Assembly (NCBI GenBank): GCA_001600615.1
Contig: BCKK01000009.1
Coordinates: forward strand, 186,156 to 250,155
DNA from: Dioszegia crocea
Lineage: Eukaryota; Basidiomycota; Tremellomycetes; Tremellales; Bulleribasidiaceae
Reading direction: 5' to 3'
DNA length: 64,000 bases
Made by a program: the position numbers and the translations under genes. The notes beneath the pieces are model-generated. The model made no database searches, was not told where the DNA came from, and saw only the letters and a program-made list of their open reading frames with translations. This document shows positions 57,062 to 64,000 of the stretch, piece after piece. The first letter of the stretch is position 1; the number at the start of each line of letters is the position of its first letter.

Positions 57062-59789
57062 TCAAATCGCTTCCCTCCCCCATCTCTTCTTCTTCCCACC
57101 TACGAGCAGCCGCCTCTCCTCCACTTTCCCTGACCCACCTGATGGCCCACCTGCACCAGGATCAAAATCAGGATTAGGCTCTTTGTCCACATCCACTCCA
57201 GCCAAGAAATCCTGGAATGACATATTCCTCTCCGTCCTCTCTTTCCTACCTTCCACAGACCACCTCGGTCCCTCTTCATCATCCTCTCCAGCTTCAAATT
57301 CATCTTCGACCCCAGCTCCGCCACCTCTCCGACTTCTCTTCCTCTCTACGCCCCGCTCCGGCCTCAACCCTCTATCCGGCACGATACCCACCGATTGCCC
57401 ACAGGGCGATAGTGGGACTTGCGATCCCGAAGCCCCCACATCGTTTAGTGGATACAGTCCCGAGGAGATTTGAGATTCTAACGAATGGACTGAAGCGAAT
57501 GGGTTGATGGTGTCGAAGTGGAAATTGGGATCTGGTCTTGGACGCTGACGCTCACGGTGTGGAGCCTGAGGGAGAGGGTTTGTTAATGGATCATGACCGT
57601 GAGCCTTTTGGCTGAGGAGTAATGGCATTGGATATCGCCTTGTACTTCCTTCGGCATGAAGGTCATTTATGCCGGGTAATGTGGACCGGCGGCCGAGATC
57701 TAGATGATGAGGATGTGGGGAATCATTCGATATGGAGGATTGACGATGTACAGTTGGGTATCGAGGGGAGGAAGGGACGTAGGTCGGTTGAGGATAGGGT
57801 AAGGGTGTAGTAGGTGTGGGGTTGGAGATTGAATCGCGCCATTGGGACGAGGGCGTAGATGAGGATGGATCAAGACTGTCTCGATGGGGATAGATTGGGT
57901 AGGTCGAGCTTCGGCCGGCGCCAGTTAGTGGGGAATGGAGTCGGGCGCTGTTGGGGCTTGGGGTAGGTGAGAGGAGAGGCATGAGGGAGGGTCGGCGGTC
58001 GTGTGACGCGGAATGGGGGCCGGAGACTGGACGAGGGGGTCGAGAGTTTGGAGAGGTCTGCAAATTAGTGCTCCGTCCTCCCTTTCGTCAAAGCCATTCC
58101 CTCTCTCGTTCCCTATTCCCAATTCAATCCCCATATCCCATCCTCAGCCTCGTCTCCTTTGCTCTCCAGAGCAAAGCTCAAGATCAAACACAAGCTGAAA
58201 CACATTGCAACTACTCACCTCAGATTCCCGCACTGACCATCCAGCACTATCCACCGTCTTCTCCTTCCCCATCTCCTCTTCCCTCATGCCAATCATATCA
58301 CCCGGCATCAAACTCCAACTCAACAACCCCTGACTGAGTCTCAATCTCGTCTTGACAATATCAGACCATCTCTTCCCTCCACTCGGCGCAGAATGCGTCC
58401 GCTTATACCCCTTGACCGCCATCACTTTCGCCTCCGCAGCCAACGCCACTTCCGCCGGCGCTCGACCTCGCCCACCCGCCTCCGCATCATCATACGTCGT
58501 AAAGTGTATATATCGCCCCGGAGTCGCTCGTCGACTATCTAGCGATACGCGCGAACCGGGCGCAATGGCCGACATGGACATGGATATATCGGGATGAATG
58601 GTAGGTAGGGAAATCAGGGCTGATGGTGCTTTTGCTGCTGTTTGTTGGGGTAAAGAGATGGAAAGGATGAGGGTGATGTTGTATACTTTTGGGAGCTGAT
58701 TTAAGCTTCAGACTCAACGGAGGACTCACCAGGATCATGGGGAAATAACACCAGCTGGATGTTCGTTGATAGTAATATAGTAGGAGAGCAGCGACTTGGA
58801 GTCCTGTCACTGCGGCTCCGCCGTGGAACGTGACGAGCTGCCCAATCAGCTGGGACTCTGGCTTCAGATCCAACAACTCACAATAAGCTGAGTCATGAAC
58901 TCCTGCATTGTCGTACCCTTCATTGAAAGTTTCCGCCTTGCCCACCAGAGTTCGACACATAGGATAGAGCAGAGTACACAGTCGATACCGACAGCTGTAC
59001 CGAGCCATATGGCCGAGTAGAGCTGGAAGCTACGGTCAAGTATCAGCCCGAGTCCCTTATTGCTCGAGAGAGAACCAAACTCACTTGCTGGAGTCGCCTG
59101 AACCCGATGCCACACTAGCCAGCCCTCCGGCCTTCGCGACCGCCCAAGACGTTAAAGAGCCAGTCACGGCGGCGAGGATGATCGCGACGGATACACACAG
59201 CGTAAACGTGTGTTTGATGAGTTTGCGCGATAAGACTGGCCATAAGAGCTCGAGGGATGATAGGAAGCGGATGATCCGGCGGAGAAGAAAACCTTGGGCT
59301 AAGACTGCTGACAGGCATCCAAGAAATGGCGACCAGAACCATAATGGGTCAGGCGAAAGAAAGGATGTAATGCTCATAAAGTTCGTGCCGAATATCTGTT
59401 CATCAGCTTCAGGTGGGTTGTAGGTAGTCAAGGCACGTACCCGAAACCCTCGATAAATATCTATTATCGTTTGCGCCGTCGTAATTATCAGAGTCAGGCT
59501 GACTAATATGACTCCCAGGCGCCGTGGGCTTTCCGAGGGTATTTTCCGCCTGGATACGACGCTGAGTAGGTAGTCCAGAGCGAGGACGAGGACGACTCCC
59601 ATGCCTGATGGATCAGCCTTCTCCATTTTCGCTCTGACCAAAATCAAAATCGTACCGAAAGCCTCCATCACGAATCCCAGAAATATCGGGCCGGCTATAG
59701 TTGTCAGCACCTCATCGGACTGAAAGAGCGATCAACTCACTGACAGAGCCCAGATCAATAACCAGACTGATCTCTCCAAAGGGATTCAT
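57062..59789 (-). CDS. Seven-TM membrane protein, DUF6534-like, with long disordered tail
   Basis: Exons give MNPFGEISLVIDLGSVTGPIFLGFVMEAFG, SESPRRLGVILVSLTLIITTAQTIIDIYRGFR, IFGTNFMSITSFLSPDPLWFWSPFLGCLSAVLAQGFLLRRI, TFTLCVSVAIILAAVTGSLTSWAV, LYSAIWLGTAVGIDCVLCSILCVELWWARR and a last TM with GGAAVTGLQVAALLLYYY. This pattern (short exoplasmic start, seven TMs, ...AAADV/C.....L...L...R) is that of the basidiomycete DUF6534 family, whose role is unknown; some compare it to receptors. A cytoplasmic tail of about 450 residues rich in Ser/Pro/Arg follows, ending GKKKRWGREAI, with several SP sites and an acidic patch. The tail is far longer than usual for such proteins. About eight short introns. 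Start chosen at 59789 because it precedes the first TM directly. Confidence 0.65.
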
Positions 59790-60563
59790 CTTGATAGTTC
59801 GGTGGAGATGATGCCTGTCAGACTTCCAATCGAAGAGTCGGCCGCTGAGGACTGGAGTTGCCCAGCTCGCCTCGCCTAGAGCCCGAGTAGTAGGCTACCC
59901 TATAGATGGTTCGATGGTATTATCTGTCGTGAAGGGGTCGTAATCGAATATAGTTCGGACAACTGATCACCCGGGAGAAGCAAGCTCGGGCGCAATCGTT
60001 CCAATCAAATTTGCGTTCCTATCGTGACATTCCTGCCGCGCGTCAAGGATTCGTGTCGATACAGTTGTGAGTGTGATGTTACAACGAGGGCAAGGTCTGA
60101 TGTAGGGTAAGGGTGTGATATCTGTACAGTGTATAGCCATAGTGAGCTGACTGAGATTTAAGCTCGCAGATCCAAACGGGGGAGCCCCTAGGGCCTAGAG
60201 TTTGAAACTGCCGATCAGGGTTTTAATTAAAAGTGTGTGTGTGTTTCAGATTTGGGAGTGCACACAACCGATCGAGGCATTCCTCGGCCATCCTCGCCCG
60301 CCCCTGTACTCATCACTTCACACCTCTCCTTGTATACTGGGCTATATTTGGCCCCGGTCGATCGTAGCGACGCGTTGCTGGGAGACTGTTGCAAGTAATA
60401 AAGCGCTTAAACAGATTGCAGCAATGCCGCTGGATTTATTTGGGACGACTCGAAGCTCAAATGTAACCCTGTGTCTCCCCTTGCAGCCCCTCCGCACCAC
60501 CTATATAGAAGGTATGGATGGCCAATATGCCTGCACACAGGCATGCACTCACCAAAGGATCTG

Positions 60564-60605
60564 CCTCCGAACCGTCGCGGCCGACCGCCTCGGAGGCCAC
60601 GGTTC
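60564..60605. promoter_or_regulatory. Two interleaved inverted repeats upstream of sugar porter
   Basis: CCTCCGA (60564-60570) pairs with TCGGAGG (60590-60596). GAACCGT (60569-60575) pairs with ACGGTTC (60599-60605). The arms overlap, giving two alternative palindromes within 42 nt, about 440-480 nt before the transporter start. CGG triplets suggest zinc-cluster binding. Confidence 0.35.
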
Positions 60606-60640
60606 CGAAAACTTCCCGAAGATCGGTAACGCCGCTCCAC

Positions 60641-60648
60641 TGACGTCA
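60641..60648. promoter_or_regulatory. CRE/ATF-type palindrome TGACGTCA
   Basis: A perfect 8-bp TGACGTCA, the bZIP (ATF/CREB) consensus, lies 399 nt before the sugar-porter ATG. Confidence 0.35.
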
Positions 60649-61046
60649 TCACCTACTCGGATGTCTCGGTCCGGCGCGGCGTTGACTGGTTACGGTCAAC
60701 GCCGAGGCCACTCTACAACCACTCGGTAGTGTCGGTATGCGAGCGTCCAGTCTAGACAAGCGGTGTCTGCATCATCGGTTACTGAAAGCGTGGAGCCTGC
60801 CAAGTTCTAGCCTCGACGCCTCACCCCGCTTTAGGGCTTCTCATCCAATCTGTGGGGGTTGCGTGGTCCCACACTGACCCGTGACTGCCTAGAACTCCGC
60901 ATTGTGTAATTTCCAAGGCATGGTCGTGTTGATGTTATCGTCCCGGGACGATCCTGAGCAGGATACATACTTAAGCCCGTGAGCTACCGTTCCATCCCCC
61001 TCATCCCTTTCTCCACCTCACTGACCCTACTTCGCAGATACCAAAG

Positions 61047-63648
61047 ATGGTTCACGGCCCAAATACCGGTCCTCCCACCGCTCAAGGTGTGGACGCGCCT
61101 GCAGTTCGCCCACCCTCAACAGACTCCACAGTCTATAATCCTGAAGGCGGGGTTTCGTCCCCCAATTCTACCAAGCTGCCCTATGTCGACATGGAGCACG
61201 CCGCGTCGTTACGCCCGAGCAAGCTGCACGGCAAGCCGCTGTTGATTATGGTCAATGTGGTGGCTGGAGTAGCCTTCATTCTCTTTGGTTATGACCAAGG
61301 TGAGTTGCCAAACCATTATAGAAACATGGCTTATATCTGCCAGGTGTCTTGTCAGCCTTGCTCACCCTCCCTTCGTTCACCGCTACCTTCCCTCAAACGG
61401 CTGATGGATTTAATGGACAACGAGCTGCGACTCTGCAGAGTTTCCTAGTGGCATCATGTGAGCTTCTGAGTACCAAATCGAAGTGTCTTGGCTGATCTTC
61501 CAGACCTCATTGGATGTTTCTTTGGAGCCTTGGCAAACCTATGGATAGGAGACAAATTCGGAAGGAAAAAGACCATCATCTGGTAAACTGCTCCAGCTCA
61601 CTGGTGCCACGTTAGCTGACACTTCAAGGGGAGGTATTGGGATCATCATCGGAACAGGTCTTCAAGCCGGTTCAGTCAACTACGCCATGATGATTGTCGC
61701 TCGAATCTTTAACGGCTTGTTCAACGGTCTCTTGACCTCCACCGTGAGCCTTACTGGGACTGCAGCATTTCGAAGCTAGCTGATCGTCGTAGGTTCCCAC
61801 ATATCAGTCTGAATGTGCAAAACCTCACCGTCGAGGCCAGCTCTTGCTCCTCTCTGGAAGTTTGATCACTTTTGTGAGTCTCAATATCTCGCTTCTGTTG
61901 CACGAGCTGATGGTCAGGGTATCATGTGTGCATACTGGATCAATCTTGGATTCTACTTTGTAAACGGCGAAGCATCATGGCGTGTTCCCATTGCCCTCCA
62001 ATGTGTCTTCACATTCGCCATGTAAGTCTACTTTCTCCGCACTCGTTACTACGACACAGTAGCTAATAAGCAGGCTCATCTTGTTCTGGATCTATCGTCT
62101 CCCCGAATCTCCCCGATGGCTAGCCTCCAAGGGACGTCATGCCGAATGTCTCGCCGTTCTTGCCGCTCTAGACGGGACAGATGTCAACGATGTTAAGGTC
62201 CTGAAGACTTGGCATGGGATTGTCGACGCCGTGAACCAGTCAGCTGGCGATTTCGAATTGAAGGAGCTGTTCACCCATGGTCGGACTCAGCATTTCAGGA
62301 GGACATTATTGGGGATGGCGTCGCAATGCTTCCAGCAGATTACGGGTATCAAGTGAGTCCACAGCCTGACCTCGGCGATGGAGTAGTGCTGACCCTCGCA
62401 GCTTGATCACGTACTATTTGACAAGTGTGCTCGCTCAGATGGGTATCGGACCCGAGTTATCCCGAGTCCTCTCAGGGGTTAACGGAACATGTTACTTCCT
62501 CACTTCGTATGTTTTCTTCTGGTCCACTTGCTTCTCAGCGGCTATGATCGATCATTACTGATATCGCAGCCTATTCGCCATCCTCATTATCGAACGCGCT
62601 GGTCGACGACCCCTTATGATCTGGACAGCCCTCCTCCAGGGACTCACATTCGTCCTTCTAGCTGGATTGTACAACACCGTCGACACGGGCAACAAGGGAG
62701 CGCAGGGAGTTTCGATCCTCTGCTTATTCTTGTTCAACACTTGGTTCTCTGTCGGGTGGCTCGGTATGACTTGGTACGTCTCTTCCTGGCCTCTCTTGCT
62801 CGTAGGATACACTCTTGGACAGGTAGGGAACAAACCTGGCCCAAACATCGACATCTGGAATTTAAATTCGGAAAAAAACAAAATTCAAAATATTCGAATC
62901 CAGCTGATCCATAAGGCTGTATCCCGCCGAAGTCACTCCCCTACGCATCCGGGCACCCGCCAACGCTCTATCCACGGCAACCAACTGGCTCTTTAATTTC
63001 ATGGCACGATAACCCTTGCCCTCACGGTGCGCAATAGCTGATTTTCCAGGTCGTCATGATCACCGGACCGATGTTTGCTAGTATCCGATGGGGAACTTAT
63101 GCATTTTTCGGCGCTTTGAACCTTGGTAAGTCTTTCAAATACTCCCTTTTGCCATCCTGCGGATAGCCAACCTCCCCTACAATGCCTTGCGTGCATGACA
63201 TTGAGCCCAGCTGACATGTATAGTCGTTGTACTGCCTTGTGAGTCGAACTTGAAGTCGACGGCCAAAAGAGTTCAAAGAATGCCGCTAAATTCATACAGG
63301 TGTCATCCTCTTCTTCCCCGAGACGAAGAAATACTCTCTGGAAGAGGTGAGCCATATCCTCCACACATTCCAGCTTCACCCAGACCTGAACTGACACCAC
63401 AGCTCGACCTAATCTTCGCAATCGGGCACGACCAATCCACCTCTCCCGTTAAAGTTTCACTCACTGGTGATATACCCGAAGCAGGCTCACCAGAAGCCGA
63501 GCGGATATTAGGCGTGAGGAGTAACAACCCCGATTTGGAGGAGAAGACGGGATCGAGGACAAGAGGAGGGAGTAGGTTTGGGTCTGGGGGGAAGAAGGAT
63601 AATGAGGGATCGGCGGCGCATGCTGAGGATGTTGGACGGGTTGCGTAG
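61047..63648 (+). CDS. MFS sugar porter, hexose/disaccharide type
   Basis: Starts MVHGPNTGPPTAQGV with a hydrophilic leader of about 65 residues. TM1 is NVVAGVAFILFGYDQGVLSALLT. Sugar-porter marks follow: GDKFGRKKTIIWGG (loop 2-3), ARIFNGLFNGLLTSTVPTYQSE, RLPESPRWLASKGR (PESPRWL), QCFQQITGINLITYYLTS (TM7), IIERAGRRPLMIW and WLYPAEVTPLRIRAPANALSTA. It ends FPETKKYSLEELDLIF plus a charged tail of about 80 residues. It belongs to a different branch from the porter at 1661-4321, closer to fungal lactose/hexose permeases. About ten introns; the one after GMTW (about 62775-62919) is long and AT-rich. Promoter elements are at 60564-60648. Plasma-membrane symport is inferred from the family; the substrate is unknown. 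Confidence 0.87.
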
Positions 63649-64000
63649 GCCGAGCATTTGGATTAGGACGGTATGGAGAGCTCATATGGGGGTGTGGGAG
63701 GACTGGGAGATTAGTCAAAGTGGAGGAATCGGTTCAAATGTAGCTCATAGGATCGGAATGTATCGCCACAATGAATGAAACGTCCCCCGGAACCGACACG
63801 TTTCAGGTTTGGCGGGTGGCGAATTATTACGTACAATGTCAAACTGCCAAGGTTCCGGGTCATTTATGGTCATACCCGCCCTTGCTTGCCCTTGCTTCAC
63901 TCCCAAGTCACCCTTTCTGCACACTGCATGACCCACATCAGTGCATTACCGTAGGGCTTATCGTACTGCATCAAATCGCTAGCTTCCAGACTGCCGGCAA
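63649..64000. other. Intergenic to window end
   Basis: 3' flank of the sugar porter; no gene, repeat or RNA recognised. Confidence 0.45.

Larger units (their letters stand above)
59790..61046. other. 1.26-kb divergent promoter region
   Basis: Between the seven-TM gene (-) and the second sugar porter (+). No gene found. Holds a short (GT)5 run near 60233 and a GC-rich block with inverted repeats and a CRE-like site, listed separately. Confidence 0.45.

Noticed and set aside
56785..57177. Plus-strand frame upstream of the seven-TM gene end
   Set aside because: Its second half is antisense to the basic C-terminus of the seven-TM protein; no domain seen.
60202..60729. Plus-strand reading frame of 175 codons
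   Set aside because: No motifs, lies in a GC-rich promoter block with palindromes, and lacks a convincing start context.
1..64000. Transposons, CRISPR arrays, telomeric repeats, viral remnants
   Set aside because: No reverse transcriptase, integrase or transposase motifs, terminal repeats or regularly spaced repeats were recognised on either strand.

Overview
The window is nuclear DNA of a basidiomycete fungus, most likely a Tremellomycete (Cryptococcus/Kwoniella/Saitozyma-like). Genes are dense, sit on both strands and are heavily split. Introns are mostly 33-100 nt, start GTRNGT, and carry a very regular CTGAC/CTAAC branch site a few bases before the 3' AG. No bacterial, plasmid, viral or CRISPR content was seen. 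Assignments come from reading translations and splice junctions by eye; no database was searched.

Layout. 1-6.8 kb: 5' part of an F-box gene (-), a small orphan gene (-), a sugar porter (+) and an amidase-signature hydrolase (+). 7.6-11.6 kb: a long disordered Ser/Pro-rich protein (-). 12.6-22 kb: LEU5-type mitochondrial carrier, RRN6-like RNA polymerase I factor, MSS116-type DEAD-box helicase (all +) and an intron-containing tRNA-Cys (-). 22.6-31.9 kb: two convergent dynamin-like GTPase paralogues on either side of a SET-domain methyltransferase gene. 32.5-37.5 kb: PET191, a three-exon gene found only by splicing; the HUS1 checkpoint clamp subunit; a synaptobrevin v-SNARE. 37.8-50 kb: a GRR1/Fbp1-type F-box/LRR protein, a NEO1-type P4-ATPase flippase, and a second F-box gene paralogous to the one at position 1. 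50.6-63.6 kb: an FAD-dependent amine/amino-acid oxidase with three GATA sites upstream, a tandem pair of polytopic membrane proteins, a DUF6534-like seven-TM protein and a second sugar porter.

How the genes relate. Most are independent housekeeping genes: mitochondrial biogenesis (LEU5, MSS116, PET191), rRNA transcription (RRN6), DNA-damage checkpoint (HUS1), membrane traffic and lipid asymmetry (v-SNARE, NEO1, dynamins), and ubiquitin-mediated nutrient control (GRR1/Fbp1, small F-box genes). The right-hand 13 kb (oxidase, tandem membrane proteins, seven-TM protein, transporter) is the most accessory-looking part and could be a nutrient-responsive metabolic neighbourhood. The convergent dynamin pair around a chromatin gene is the other arrangement that stands out.

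Limits. Exon boundaries were chosen by reading frame, consensus and family expectation. Several junctions (Ser/Pro-rich gene, 3' end of the second F-box gene, 5' ends of NEO1 and the v-SNARE) are unresolved. One ambiguous base lies at 21761.
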